From Scylla paramamosain (taxonomy: Eukaryota > Arthropoda > Malacostraca > Decapoda > Portunidae), in the NCBI RefSeq assembly GCF_035594125.1, contig NW_026973738.1, positions 388,786 to 452,785 of the forward strand: a DNA stretch of 64,000 bases, in the 5' to 3' direction. Position numbers and translations under genes: made by a program. Under the pieces are notes generated by a model, which saw nothing but the letters and a program-made list of their open reading frames with translations, made no database searches and had not been told where the DNA came from. Of the stretch, positions 23,395 to 39,169 are shown one piece after another. Numbering within the stretch: position 1 is the first letter of the stretch; every line of letters begins with the position of its first letter.

Positions 23395-25365
23395 AGCAGT
23401 AGAAGATAGCAAGAGATGCAACATTGTGGCGATGAGAAAGACGCTGAAGACAGTCAGTTTGAGAAGAGAAGTTGATGAGACGAAAAGCTTTAGATTCCAC
23501 CCTGTCTAAAAGAGCAGTATGAGTAGAACATCCCAAGACATGAGAAGCATATTCCATACATGGACAGAGTTAGTAGTTTGTGGGGTGGGGGGTGAGAAAA
23601 ACTGGTGGAGACATCTCAGAATACCTAATTTAATAGCAGCTGTTTCAGCTAGAGATGATATGTGAAGTTTCCAGTTTAGATTATAAGAAAAGGACAGACT
23701 GAGGATGTTCAGTGTAGAAGAGGGAGACAGTTGAATGTCACTGAAGAAGAGGGATAGTTGTCTGGAAGGTTGTGCTGAGGTAATAGATGGAGGAATTGAA
23801 ATTTTGAGGCATTGAACAATACCAAGTTTGCTCTGCTCCAATCAGAAATTTTATAGCGATAAGAAGTCAGGCATTCTGTGGCTTCTATGCATGAACTGCT
23901 TACTTCCTGAAGGGTTGGATATCTATGAAAAGACGTGGAAAAGTCCAGGGTGGTATCATCAGCGTAGGAGCAGCAGGACAAGAAGTTTGGTTTAGAATAT
24001 CATTGATGAATAATTGGAAGAGTGTGGGTGACAGAACAGAACTCTGAGGAACACCACTGTTAAAAGATTTAGAAGAACAGTGACCATCTACCATACCAGC
24101 AATAGAATGGTCAGAAAAGGAAACCTGAGACAAAGTTACAGAGAGAAGGATAGAAGCTGTAGGAGGGTAGTTTGATGTGTCTAAGGCAACGGCAAAAGTT
24201 TCACCAAAATCTCTAAAAGAGGATGACCAAGACTCAGTAAGAAAAGCTAGATCACCAGTAGAGCAGCCTTGACAGAACCCATACTGGCAATCAGATTGAA
24301 GGTTGTGAAGTGATGGATGTTTAAGAATCTTCCTGTTGAGGATAGATTAAAAAACTTTCCATAGGCATGAAATTAAAGCAATAGGACAGTAGTTTGAGAG
24401 ATTAGAGCAGTTACCCTTTTTAGGAACAGGTTAAATGTAGGCAAACTTCCAACAAGAAGAAAAGGTAGATGTTCAAAGAATATGACTAAGCAAGGTGCAA
24501 GCATGGAGGTACAGTTTTGGAGAACAATAGGAGGGATCCCATCAGGGATCCCTCCTATTGTTCTCCATCAGGGTTTAGGCCAGTGAGGGCATGGAAAACA
24601 TCATTGAGCAGAATTTTAATAGATAGCATGAAATAGTCAGAGGGTGGAGGAGAGGGAGGAACAAACTCTGAATCATCCAAGGTTGAGTTTTTAGCAAAGG
24701 TGTGAGTGAATAGATCAGCTTTAGAAATAGATGTGACAGCAGTGGTGCCATCTGTTTGAAATAAAGGAGGGAAAGAGGAAGAAGCAAAGTTATTGGAGAT
24801 GTTTTTGGTTAGGTGCCAGAAGTCACAAGGGGTCGTTAGATCTTGAAAGATTTTGACACTTTCTATTAATGAAAGAGTTTTTCGCTAGCTAGAGGAGACT
24901 TGGCATGGTTCCAGGCAGAGTTTTAAAGTGCATGAGATTCTGGTGATGGAAGGCTCAAGTACCTTTTGTGGGCCACCTCTGTATCATGTATAGCACAAGA
25001 ACAGACTGTGTTAAACCAAAGTCTGGAAGGTTTATGTTGAGAAAAAGACTGAGAAATGTACGCCTCCATGCCAGACACTATCACCTCTGTTATGCGCTCA
25101 GCACACAGAGACAGATCTCTGACATGGAAGCAGTAGTCATTCCATGGAAAATCAGCAAAATACCTCCTCAGGTCCCTCCAGCTAGCAGAGGCAAAATGCC
25201 AGAGGCACCTCTACTTAGGGGGATCCTGAGGAGGGATTGGAGCGATAAGACAAGTTACAGATATGAGATTGTGATCTGAGGAACCCAACAGAGAAGAGAG
25301 GGTAACAGCATAAACAGAAGGATTAGAGGTTAGGAAAAGGTCAAGAATGTTGGGCATATCATCCA
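23395..25365 (-). mobile_element. Internal fragment of the Jockey/CR1-group LINE (copy D)
   Basis: Collinear with about 14750-16775 of copy C on the same strand, with many substitutions, small indels and stops. It spans part of the endonuclease through the RT C-terminus. It is cut at 23394/23395 by the end of DIRS copy 2. It preserves the reading frame at the site where copy C has a 1-nt insertion. It contains a perfect local inverted duplication at 24519-24566. Confidence 0.85.
24519..24566. repeat. Perfect 22-bp snap-back palindrome in LINE copy D
   Basis: GGAGAACAATAGGAGGGATC plus CC (24519-24540) is followed by the loop ATCA and then its exact reverse complement (24545-24566). Copy C has ordinary LINE sequence here, so the second arm replaced about 25 bp of the original. 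Confidence 0.9.
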
Positions 25366-26049
25366 CATAAATGTCTTAATCTTTTAAGTTCATAAAAACA
25401 TGTCAGAATTTAGAGCATGAAATGCATTGACAGAAACAGAAAAGATATACTTGTATATCATTGTATTTTAGGTTGATTGCATGCAATTATATCCTACAAC
25501 ATATGAAAAGACAATGAGCAATACATAATCTACATCTACATATATGGAGATATGTATATTGCATTAAGTGTGAAGATTAATAGCATAAAAAAAACTTTGC
25601 ATGTATGTGATCATATTTCTTTATTCCAGAAGTAAATGCAGTCATTGAAAAAGAAAGCCAGGCTTCTCCATTGAAAACACATGGTAATGTGATCTGGCTT
25701 CATTTTGTGTTTCTTGCACTTACAGTGACGAGATTATTTTCCAGTGAGATCGAACATTTATATAATGGAGTGTGAGCCTGTTAGGTGGGTAGCTGCCTCC
25801 CCACACTCTCTCAGGGCCACACAATTGCTTGGTAACATTCCTAATTAAAAGCTTTACCAACTTGGTAACAGGCATTACTGACACCACAATCAGATTTCAG
25901 ATTCATTATTTTCATGGTTTTGATAATCCCGAACCTGGTAACAATCCTAAAAAACAAAGACTGCTGATTCGGTAATGTTGGTATGCCGGTGTGACATCAT
26001 TAGACAAAACTAGTCAGTTCTTGACAAAAGAACTTACCATGCCAGCACT

Positions 26050-26083
<34 letters not shown>

Positions 26084-26949
26084 GGCGTGGAAATACATCA
26101 GTGATGCCTTCAACATGGCATATCCATTATTATGGTTACATTTTGTGATTTAAATCCTTCCCTTTGAATAGCTATCTGACATTCTTCAAACTGCTTCTAC
26201 CAACCAGGCACATAATAAATCATCTATTTCTCGTTCCCTCATTGCTGTACACATACACTGTTAAATTTAAATATTTCGGGTTTATTGGAAATCATTCAAG
26301 CCTACTAATTCTGAGACAGTAACTATATATATTTATTTCTGGGCAAATTATGATTTTTTAATCATAATATCCACAATGAAGGGATAAACAGCAAAATCTA
26401 TGAACTGAATTAATCTAAACCTAGCCTAACAAACCTAACCCTCTGATGAAAACAGTAATATTATTTCATTATTATCCAATATTTCTTTTAGAAGACAAAT
26501 TCCATATACCTTATATGTATGTAAGGATTATTACTGGAGTTTGACTTAGTAGGGGTAGGAAATGAAATAAGGGTGACAGGTAGTGAAGTTTTCATCAACT
26601 GGTGAAGTGAGTTCATGCTGCCATCCAAATTTATCTTAAATTCTATCATATCACTATTATTTATCATTAGTAGTATATAATTTAGGAAATAATACAACTA
26701 CAAAAGGATAAGACTTTGTGCTATTTGCAAAAAATAAATGCACTGCCAAGCTCCATTGGGGAGACCAAGCAGCTACCAAGTCAGCATTACCAAAGGTTCC
26801 AATTTCTGGTACGGATCAAAGTAAACAAAACATTAAAAAAACAAGTATGAAATCGGATTTGTTGTTGGTGGTAGAGATCAGTCATTGGTAAAAATCACAA
26901 CAAAAGGAAGCAACTGTAAAATTGGCCCTCAGACAGCAACTAGGATGAC
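25366..26949. other. Non-coding stretch
   Basis: No gene or known repeat family recognised. It contains a 27-nt A-run near 26050-26076. Short ORFs have no domain. Confidence 0.45.
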
Positions 26950-27690
26950 ACTTTCTTTGGGTTGTGTCCACTAGTGTCTAGGATTTGGGATATTTTGTGT
27001 CTGTCTGACTCATTTTTGGTGTAGTGATGTACTGATCTAAGAAATTTGTTGATGTTCTGGCTGTCCAAAATCCAGTGTCACAACTCTGTTGCCAGCAGCT
27101 CATGGCCTCCTTGCTAATGTTGTTCCCCTTGCAAAAACACGTTCTGGTCTGCCATGCAAGACTACCAAACCAACAGACAATATTCTGCAGAGAAAAGTGA
27201 CAGCTGCAGAACTAAAGGAATGCCACCCAGGTTTGCTGAAAGATGCATCTGCTTGCTGCATACAGCATTACCTCCAGAAAGACCTGCACCTCCCAGCCTG
27301 CAGTGAAGCAAGCAAATAATTTCCGATGGATTGTATGAAGAAGGAAAGACTTGCTTTTGCCAAGAACTATGCTTCCTGGATCACGGAAGATTGATGTGGT
27401 CTAATAAGTCCACAATTCAGAGCATCCACAGTTGTGCAATGGGTATCAGATGCCACTCCTCTATTGACCTTGCCTACACAGCCAACACAATTAAAACACA
27501 CTGAATTTGAGGGTGTGTGGGTGCTTCAGCAGTCCAGCCAAATGATGTGGTCTGTACTTCTCTCCCAAGAATGTGACAATGAATAAAGCTCAGTATATCT
27601 TTGTTCTGGAAGACCATATTCTGCATCTATTCTACATGCCAAGATCACCTTGATTTGAATAGATTTTGTTCAGTATTCAATTGTCCCATC
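26950..27690 (+). pseudogene. Tc1-like transposase relic
   Basis: The plus strand shows, across frames, the Tc1-type order: a helix-turn-helix region (SGLPCKTTKPTDNILQRKV, followed by an RTVQ-like stretch CCIQHYLQKDLHLPA), then ERLAFAKNYASWITEDW, a motif very typical of Tc1 transposases, then an SDE-like segment and ..LEDHILH... The frame is broken by stops after residue 76 and again near 27395 and 27500. Terminal repeats were not identified. It is non-functional. Confidence 0.75.
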
Positions 27691-27999
27691 ACTATAATTC
27701 ATAGCAGTATCATTCATTGCTTAATTTACACAAGTGGTGGCAGTACTCACAGCATATTCTCTTAATGACAACATTCATTTATATCCACAGTAATATTGTC
27801 TCAGCTATATATATAATCCTTGTATCACAACAGCTTAGACCACATCTTTCATTATACTTAAGGAAAAGAAAAGAACACTGTGATTGATATTATGAACCAA
27901 GTGAATTTAACACTGCTTCAGAAAAAATATTCTATCTTTCTATCTTTCTCTAAAAATATTCCATTCATCTTTCTATCTTTCTCTAATGCATCACTTCCT

Positions 28000-30030
<2,031 letters not shown>

Positions 30031-30654
30031 TTCCCTCCAACAACAACAACAGCAGTGTCTCTTGAAATGCAGGTAAAAGCACTGGCAACAAGTAATCTAG
30101 GACATCATTTAGTCCAGAGAAAATTATGTAAGTGAAAATAGAAAAGTTAAAGAGGAAGTGATGATAACTTTTTTTTTGTCTTCTTTAGAAATGTTACACA
30201 AGTTGGATTCCCAACATCAGAGTAATAATTCATACTGGGCAAACAGGAACTTCAAAGTTAGCATCTGAAAGATGAGATTTTTTTTTTTTGGGGGGGACGA
30301 GATAAGTAAATAAATAAACACATAACAAAATATACAATATCTTCTTATGATCTCAAATACAGGTGATCCTATAGATGTGTAATGCTCAACTATTTTTTTA
30401 GATCTTTAAAAATCAATAGCTCAAAACCCACTTAATTGTTTGTGGCAAGATGATATATTATATCCTACTCATACCATTACTAATACATACTTCATAGAGC
30501 AATATGCATCCACTACTTATTTAATGTTGCACAGGTACATCCTGTTTTTTTATCTAAATGTTTTCAATAGTGATAGGTATCTAGTATCTTACATAAAAAA
30601 TTGAAGGAGGAGGCAGTATACACCTGCTGAAATGGTAATTACTCCAAGGAAGGT

Positions 30655-31145
30655 CTCATAAGCACTGGCATAGGTGGGTGCTGTGGATGCTTCTGATTCA
30701 GCTGTGTCCTCCTTGAATGTTTCTCTTTGTGTCTCACAAAACAAAGGGAAGCAATCACAGCCTGACCTCTAAATATAATTCTCTTCCTTCACACAACACT
30801 ATACATGCACTCAAAGCCTGTAAATCTTTCATTCAAAAGTTAAAAAATGAAAATAATTCAAATAATACAATCAGCCTCAGATTCCCTTTCTGGAAAGGGG
30901 GATTAATGTCTTTCTGGGGATTAATGTCCCCAGGTCAGACTGCTCTTCTAGTACCAAGTCAAAGTGTCTTGACAATGCCTCAATTTTTTCTACACTTCAT
31001 CATTTACAGCATTAAATCTAATTTTTAATTTGTGAAACAAGCTCTCTTCATCTCCTTTTCTTAACTGAAACACGTCTGAGGAAATTCTGTTCCCTCCAAG
31101 TTTCTTTACCTTCACTTTCAATCCAAAGCTGGATGTTGCATCTAT
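30655..31145 (+). mobile_element. 5' fragment of the Jockey/CR1-group LINE (copy G)
   Basis: The plus strand matches the leader and endonuclease N-terminus of LINE copy C. Shared blocks include TTTCTCTTTGTGTCTCACAA, GTCCCCAGGTC, AAGTGTCTTGACA, and ATCCAAAGCTGGATG followed by TATGTGC. This is the only other copy that keeps the 5' leader. It lacks RT sequence and is full of indels. Confidence 0.75.
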
Positions 31146-31529
31146 GTGCTATGGACTGGAATTTCATCAACACTGTACTATGAGTCAGGTATGCTACATG
31201 AATTCATACTCTATTACCTGGCTTTCCAATCCAGTTTTGGAAGAACATGGAAATAAAAACTATTGCTCAAACTGCATTGAAGTTCCATGGCAGAACAAAT
31301 GGAATCTTTTCCTTATTTACTTCCATTTTTTTCTAGAGTTATTGGTATATTTATAATTCAGCTATTACTAATAATAATTAAGCAATCTGACTGAATGCAT
31401 GAAAAGCATAAATTTTTGAAGAGGGGGCTATAAAGAATGAAAAAACAAAGAGATGCTGCTCTATTATCATGCTCTGTCTACTGTAATGTCATGCATGGAA
31501 ATACAGCAGCATTTGATTTTAGCACTTAC

Positions 31530-31550
31530 CCATTCCAACCATAAGCTGAG
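31530..31550 (-). CDS. Cadps: Cadps probable 21-nt microexon
   Basis: Minus strand: a pyrimidine-rich tract and TTTTCAG acceptor, 21 bases beginning CTCAGCTTATGG, then a strong donor GGTAAGTG. The previous exon ends one base into a codon, and joining gives A-QLMVGM and leaves the same phase. Insect Cadps proteins carry a short segment between the PH-domain exon and the next conserved block, so the size is plausible. A second acceptor AG inside would give a 16-nt exon instead. No transcript evidence. Confidence 0.5.
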
Positions 31551-32251
31551 CTGAAAAATATTAAGATTTAAGAATACAATAAAAAATTAACAAATTTCAA
31601 ATACTGACAAAATTAATTGTTGCTCATGTAATAGTGATAAAGTAATGCCTTATCATGACTAATTAAAAAAATAAACATAATTTAATTAAAATAATCAAAT
31701 TTTCATGATAATATAATTTATATTTCTGAAAAACCATGCAGCTGAAACATATTCTATAAATATAAACAATTCCACTTTAATATATCAACAAATAAAACAA
31801 ATAATTCTCATTATGAAATTGTATTCATAATTCAACAAGTTAGGCTAAGATGAGTATGTTTCCTTGTAACTTTAAAGGTCACATATATGTAAAAGTTTTA
31901 CATATTTTCTGACACTTCTATGATCGATCTCCTGACTACTTCTGATTTTACTGATAGATTAATATGAACAAGTAAATTATGCACAAAAGCATAAAAAGGA
32001 GAGCATAGAGAGGACAAGGAAAGCAATGTGAGCAAGCAGAAACCATCATTAAAAAAAAAAAAAATAAATAAATAAATAATAATAATAGTAATAAATAAAT
32101 AAATATAATGTGAGAGGTGAAGAAATGGTCAAAATTTTCAGCATGAGATGGCAAGAGAGTCTGCAGATACATGACTTGACACAGTATCATATCACAAATA
32201 ACAATTAATGTGTGAGGACCAGAAGGAAGAAGGAGCAAGCATGCGACAATG

Positions 32252-32984
<733 letters not shown>

Positions 32985-33007
32985 TATATATATATATATA
33001 TATACTC

Positions 33008-33096
<89 letters not shown>

Positions 33097-33099
<3 letters not shown>

Positions 33100-33547
33100 T
33101 AAAATCCCTCTTATCCGGCATCAACGGGACTGCCGACATGCCAGATACTTGAATATTGCCAGATACTTGAATAGAAGTGAAATTATGTCCACAATCACCA
33201 CCCTACACTTATGCATCTTACCATAACAAAGATCAGCTGATCTGATCAGCTGCTTAAGTGTAAGCACAACACACTTCCTCTTTTGTACAACTTTAGACAT
33301 GATGAAGGTGTCAGGCAATAAACAGTGCACACGCGGGACTGAGTCACTGAGTAAACACAGTGCAGTGGGCCGTGGGTGGCGGGAAGCAGTGCGCCCTGGT
33401 GGTGAGGGGACAAAGTATGCCTCACGCGGGAATTTTAATTGATTTTATGAGTACACATTGACTTTTTATTGATTTTAGGGCTCGGGGAAAAATGTGCCGG
33501 ATACTTGAAGCTGCCGGATACTCGAATGCCGGATGTGAGGGGTTTTA

Positions 33548-33550
<3 letters not shown>
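33097..33550 (-). mobile_element. pogo/Tigger-type MITE, copy 1
   Basis: Terminal inverted repeats CAGTAAAATCCCTCTTATCC and, inverted, GGATGTGAGGGGTTTTACTG, with TA on both sides inside a (TA)n array. The minus strand starts a transposase at 33300, MSKVVQKRKCVVLTLKQLIRSA, the beginning of a pogo/Tigger CENP-B-type DNA-binding domain, then loses it at an internal deletion next to palindromic GATCAGCTGATC motifs. It is the inverted sister of 59841-60295. Confidence 0.88.
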
Positions 33551-33628
<78 letters not shown>

Positions 33629-33901
33629 TTGTTATTTGAAGCTGTGAAAGAAAAGGGAGTACATTATGGCCACATGGCCACACCACCACACTCAAACTGC
33701 AGACACCACAAAACTTCACATAACAAAACTGGAATAACCCTACTATGATGAAGCCAAACTCCAGACAGACAACACAACAAATAGCACAGTCATGCACTCA
33801 CTCAAAGCTGGACTATAACAGCTTCTGGACTCCACTCAAAATATTCTAATTGTAAGAGATCAACTTTTGGCACTAAACCCTACCCCTAAAGACCTGCCAC
33901 A

Positions 33902-33980
<79 letters not shown>
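33551..33980. repeat. (TA)n, (CA)n and poly(A) tracts
   Basis: A TA array at 33551-33625, a CA array near 33907-33941 and a long A-run to about 33978. Nothing coding is seen between them. Confidence 0.9.
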
Positions 33981-33981
<1 letters not shown>

Positions 33982-35381
33982 ATATGGCAAACTGGCTTTA
34001 GCTGGAACTTCAACCTCTAGTGGGGCATACCAGAAGAGTGGTGATATGTCTGTCTTGGTCAGGAGTATGGAGCAGAAAGGGACAATGTATGGTTCATATC
34101 ACATGAACTGAGCCTGGTTCTGAGATTTCCAATGCCCTCTGTACTAAATCAGCTGACTGTATGCAATTTGAATGAGGGAAAAAAATGTTCATTCCAAATT
34201 TTTACTTGTCATGCCCATTACAAAAAATCTTCCTGTCTTCAGTTTATTGATGAGCTTTACCCTCACAAATCTCTTTTTGGATGGATTGGTTCCATCTATT
34301 AAACTGAATTAGCTTGAATATGTACTAACTTTTATTAGAGATCACCATTACAATGTACAACTGAAGCTTGTTGTAAAGAATGCCTTACTCTTTTTGCATC
34401 AACTTTCTCCATATGTGTCACATCATGGATGAAATTAAATAAAAGACTTTTTGTGAATGAGAGAGGAGAAGTATTACTGAGGTCAGCCTGGCTGCCATTT
34501 CTGTAAAAAGGCTGTTTGAATTAAAATGTGCACTAACATTGAGGATCCCAACAATCAGATGATAATCAATATGCCATCTCTGGAACTGTAAAATGATTGT
34601 CTTTTCCAGTTTAACCTCCATACTCCACACCATCAGTATGAATGGGAATTTTCCTCCATTGTACCATACTAAAACTTTATCATTCATAACAGAATGTTTT
34701 GTTTTGGAAGTGTCTGCTTTGGGTTGGTCTTGCCATTTGTAGCATGCAGATGCTGCTTCATGAACTAATGCCTGGAAGTCCAGATTGCTGCCACTACTTA
34801 ATAATGTTATCAGTTGAGATCACATCCAAAAATTATGATCAGATGATTCTGCTTAATGCATCTGCACCATGAACTTAATTTTCTGTCAAATTATAGCAGT
34901 GGTGATTAATGAACATAGAAAGAGTTTGCTTTTACATATTCATAAATGAAGGTGTGTCTTATAGGTTTATATATTTTATATATCATAAAAGCAGCAATTA
35001 GTCATACTGTATAAGTCATGTAAAAGACTACCTTCCTCTCAAGACAAGTTAAAAGAAAAATGTCTCTCAGCACCAAGAGGTGTGAAAGGAACATATTCCA
35101 AAGGATTTTCTTTCATACAAGAATTTTGGCTATGATTCAATTAAGTGCAGCACTAATGAAACAACATGCATTGCAATGAGCAAAAAATAAATGCTAGATT
35201 TTTTTAGCAACAAAAATTACTTATTGGAAAAAAAAATATTTGTGTTGTTTGATGCTTAACTAATGTCTTAATAAATTTCAATAAATAATACTATTTATCT
35301 TCTTGATGATGTTTATATCTAGAGATCAAAGAATTTTGCAGCCAATATATATGAATATCATCCAACAGAATGTAGCATTAC
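33981..35381. other. Cadps intron sequence, no feature
   Basis: This lies inside the intron between the PH-domain exon and the downstream microexon. A minus-strand ORF at 34418-34687 has no recognisable domain. Confidence 0.6.
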
Positions 35382-35557
35382 CTGACACTGCCTCAATGTA
35401 GTCCACTGTATACCCGTCCAGCTGCATCATCTTGGTGGGTTCGCTTTTCTTCTCTCTGTAGCTACACATGGCAAATGTGTACTGGGACACTTGTACTAAA
35501 CAAAAATACCATTTCTTCCACTTTTTCCAGCAACTCTTCCCTAGAGCATACAGATGG
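35382..35557 (-). CDS. Cadps: Cadps exon: PH domain N-terminal half
   Basis: Part of the Ca2+-dependent activator protein for secretion, a cytosolic priming factor for dense-core vesicle exocytosis. The exon is bounded by acceptor CTCGACAG at 35558 and donor CAG|GTAATG at 35381. The minus strand reads [20 protein letters not shown], then [15 protein letters not shown], then [14 protein letters not shown]. This is a near-perfect match to the start of the CAPS PH domain, which binds acidic phospholipids such as PIP2. The first base completes a Gly codon begun in the upstream exon, and the last codon is left at phase 1. One departure from the usual motif is Trp-Tyr-Phe-Cys for Arg-Phe/Tyr-Phe-Val. 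Confidence 0.95.
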
Positions 35558-35725
35558 CTGTCGAGTGAGATTTTAATAAAATTTAACCTTGTGTAAAGAA
35601 AAAAAATGGATGAATTTCATGACACTCATTATGCAGCTTGCAATACAAGTATTTAATAATATATCAATAAAAATACATACAAGATTCAATAGCCATACAA
35701 TAATGATGATAATGTAAACACTTAC

Positions 35726-35832
35726 CCACAATGTTTTAAGTTTTGTGGTTTATCCATTCTGACAGCAATCTTAATTCTAAGATTATTTTCAGGTGAATTT
35801 TTTGGAACTTGCATCTTGTACCATTCAGGTAC
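35726..35832 (-). CDS. Cadps: Cadps exon: C2-PH linker
   Basis: Acceptor TTGCAG at 35833 and donor GG|GTAAGTG at 35725. It reads [20 protein letters not shown], then [16 protein letters not shown], which matches the CAPS segment leading from the C2-like region into the PH domain (...[14 protein letters not shown]). It starts in phase 0 and ends two bases into a Gly codon completed by the next exon, 168 bp away. Reading phases agree on both sides, which supports the model. Confidence 0.95.
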
Positions 35833-37389
35833 CTGCAATGATAATGACATCCTTATATTTATGTTCATACTCTTTAATGTAAATAAAATGCCACTATGTT
35901 ACAATGTTTTGTGCCTATACTTTTATACAGTTCCTGATATCATACATCAAAATCTAACTAAAATTATCTTGAGAACTATAGGGAACTATTCTTCTCAGTT
36001 TTAAAGGTTCCTGAGTGTAAGACAAGAAAGACAGCTATGGAATTTGAAAAAGAAGCTGAATAATTGTTGGTATTTCTAGGAGGTAAAATTTGATCTTTAT
36101 TACAAACTGTTATATAAGTTCTTGTATGCAGCCTTTGAATGTCGATTATTGTCATGAATAATTTCAGCCTCTAATTTATCCATTATATTTCTGTTGGCAT
36201 GGTGTCTGTGCCTTTTATCACATTCTGATGGTCTTTCAAAGAATTTCATGATTAGAAATTACACTTCTGAAGTGGATCAGCAATAACAATTGTCTGAGAA
36301 ACAGGAGAACAGATTGAAAGCAGATGCAAGTGTCAAAACACCTGAACCTGTTTTTATCACATGTACATACATTTACCTGATGTTAAGTTGGAACCAGTAA
36401 CCTGTTCAAAAAACCTACTTTCACTGTGTTCATCTATTGCACTGGAATCAGATAATGATAAAACATGTTTCATGGTCAGAGTGGTGGATGGCAACAGTGC
36501 CAGCCTGGTTGCAAATCAGTGAAATTTGAAAATGATATGACAAAATTATTTTTGTAATCTCAGTTAACAGGAAGCTTCAAAGACTCCTATGGTATTATGT
36601 ACTGTAGTGTCCTTTGTTAAATCATAAATGATCATGTAGATGGTGCCAAATTGAGATTTCTTAACTGCATTGTTAAATAGTACTGACTACAATAGCATCA
36701 GGCACATATTTAGGTGTCAGCTTAACTTACAATCTTGATTTTAATTTGTGGAGACAAACAGGACTTCTCAAAAGATGTGATTAGAATTTATCCATCATTA
36801 AGAACTAATTGAAATGAGATATATGTTTAAGTTGGGTTTCAAGCAAAGAATCCATAAAGGAATGGCCCCAGTCATGTGGTGTAGATCACACTGTATGCCC
36901 TAAAACATTCATGCATACTGTTATAATCCAGCGATTTTTTTTTTCTTCTTCTTTTTGAAGATACCAATGATTGGAGAATTATTTTGATTTCAGATAATCA
37001 GAGTGTTACCAAAATATGTTAATCATATAAATTATTTGGATCAGGACATTAATGCAATGGGTGCAATATGTAGCACCCGAGGTTTTAGTTTAGGAAACTA
37101 GAAAAGTACAAACAAACATTGATCTATGAACATACAATTTATAAGTTTTCAAAGCTATGAATAAAATTATTTTATCCTTTGTCCTAATGTACAATTGCAA
37201 AGTTCATATTTATGAATGAAAATTTCAAAATATTTATCTAAAAGCAATGAAATGTGGATTCAAAGAAAAAATGTCAAATTTTAGTAATGTTTTTAAAGAA
37301 CATAACTCACTTGTATGAAGGCCAAATAAAGTTATGGCTAAGTATGAACATTTATAAAGAGAAATTTTCAATAAAATTTCTTAACTGAC

Positions 37390-37534
37390 CTTGGATGACA
37401 TGGCTGTGGGATGTAGAACAACCTTGCCTAGTTCCTTATCATCTAGGGAAAGCATAGATGCTGATTCTGTATACAGCTTTACTTTGACACCAGGTAGTGG
37501 ATGTGTTGTTGTGAAATCCCCTTGTGTGTCCCAC
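37390..37534 (-). CDS. Cadps: Cadps exon: C2-like domain, second part
   Basis: Acceptor TTGCAG at 37535 and donor AAG|GTCAG at 37389. It reads [20 protein letters not shown], then [20 protein letters not shown] and HPTAMSSK. The [19 protein letters not shown] and DDKELG segments are diagnostic of CAPS proteins. The first base completes the Met codon left by the upstream exon, and it ends in phase 0. Confidence 0.95.
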
Positions 37535-37945
37535 CTGCAAAAAGACAGAACATTAATGACTAATCTTTGCTTAAATAATTCTCTGTGATCAAATAATCAA
37601 ACATGAATGCTAAACTATGTACTGAAAATCTAGATGTGGTGCATTGATTGGAGAATGGGGTATACCACTAGAAGAATAAGAATAGGGATAGAGCAGCAAC
37701 CATATGTGCTAAAAGAGGGAAGTTCACATTACTAAAGAGTTGGATCCAAACAAAAGATGATCCACAGATATACCTGGATAAGAGAGTAGACATGGGACAA
37801 AGATGATAGATTATGGAGATTTCATCAGAACACCAAAAAAGGCATGCCAGATGCCAAGGTAATTATAACCACAATGAAAATTCAGATCATTATGATGAGA
37901 TAAAAATTAGCATATGTGAAAAAAATAAATTAACAACAATCAGAA

Positions 37946-37949
<4 letters not shown>

Positions 37950-38040
<91 letters not shown>
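37950..38040. repeat. (GA)n microsatellite
   Basis: About 45 GA units in a Cadps intron. The surrounding 37.6-39.1 kb shows no gene. Confidence 0.95.
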
Positions 38041-38041
<1 letters not shown>

Positions 38042-39169
38042 AGTGATGAAGGAATAAAACCTGAAAAAAAAAAGTTACTAAAGATTTGTGTCACATGGAG
38101 AATTTTAAGATGAAAATCTGGGGGTGCATTTAGGATATCTTCAATAAAACTATAGTACTAACATTGATCAAGCAAATAAACACTGAGACCGAAAGACATG
38201 AGAACAAAAGAGCACAAATGGAAAGGCATCATGATGAAACAGAGGCCCATTCAAGTAAAAGAATGTGGCAGATATGACAATGTAGGGTTATAAAACACAA
38301 TACAGTACAGTACTTTTGTTTGCCTTGGAAGGATAAGATCAGCATTTTATATCATAAACCAGAACTTAGCTAAATATGAATCATTAAGGCTATATAAATA
38401 CAGATTTATAGGGATAATACCTCAACTGGTTTTGCCTATTCCTTCCTCTCTCAGTACAAACAAATATGTGTGATGTGAGGGTCAAGAAATTATATTACTG
38501 TAATTCATACATTAGTAAGCTTGTTACTGATGTTGAAGATAATGTTGTTGGTAATTTTCAAGCCCAAAAACTCTAGTCTTACATCATTATATTTGTTTTG
38601 ATACTTTAGTCAAATATAGCATGTGATGTTTTAAGTGGTTTTCAAACTAGAAAACTATAGTTTTGCATTTGATAATCAGATTTGATTGGGTAAGAGAAAG
38701 CATTATAGCAAAGCACTTGAACATTTATATCATTGTTAGTTGTTGTACAGGTGATCTTTAGTGTTATTTCAAAGATAGAAAATTCAAGCTGAAAATGTCA
38801 AATCTGAATCTGAAGATTTATCCTGCCTTTTGATAAATTTTTCACTGTTTCTATTGAGCATTCAAAGGGAGCATCACAGTTACAATGAATAAAAGCATTT
38901 TTGTATGATGTTAATGCACACATGAAGAGGGAAACAAAAATGGATAAGTTTTAGGATACCAAAGAGTGAGACAAGAGCTGCTAAGCATGGTCTTATCTCA
39001 CAGAAATGGTAAGCCATTACTAAGCATGTGTTATAAAATGTCTCAAACCCGCCAGATCTGCTGAGTGCGACTTAGCCCTGCCTTAGCAGATGACAAGATT
39101 TAAGACACCACCAGAGGTAGCTCAAGCTGGCTAAGACAGTGCTCAGACAACAACAACTAATATGGCTGA

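Noticed and set aside
34418..34687. 89-codon minus-strand ORF inside a Cadps intron
   Set aside because: No domain recognised and composition like non-coding sequence.
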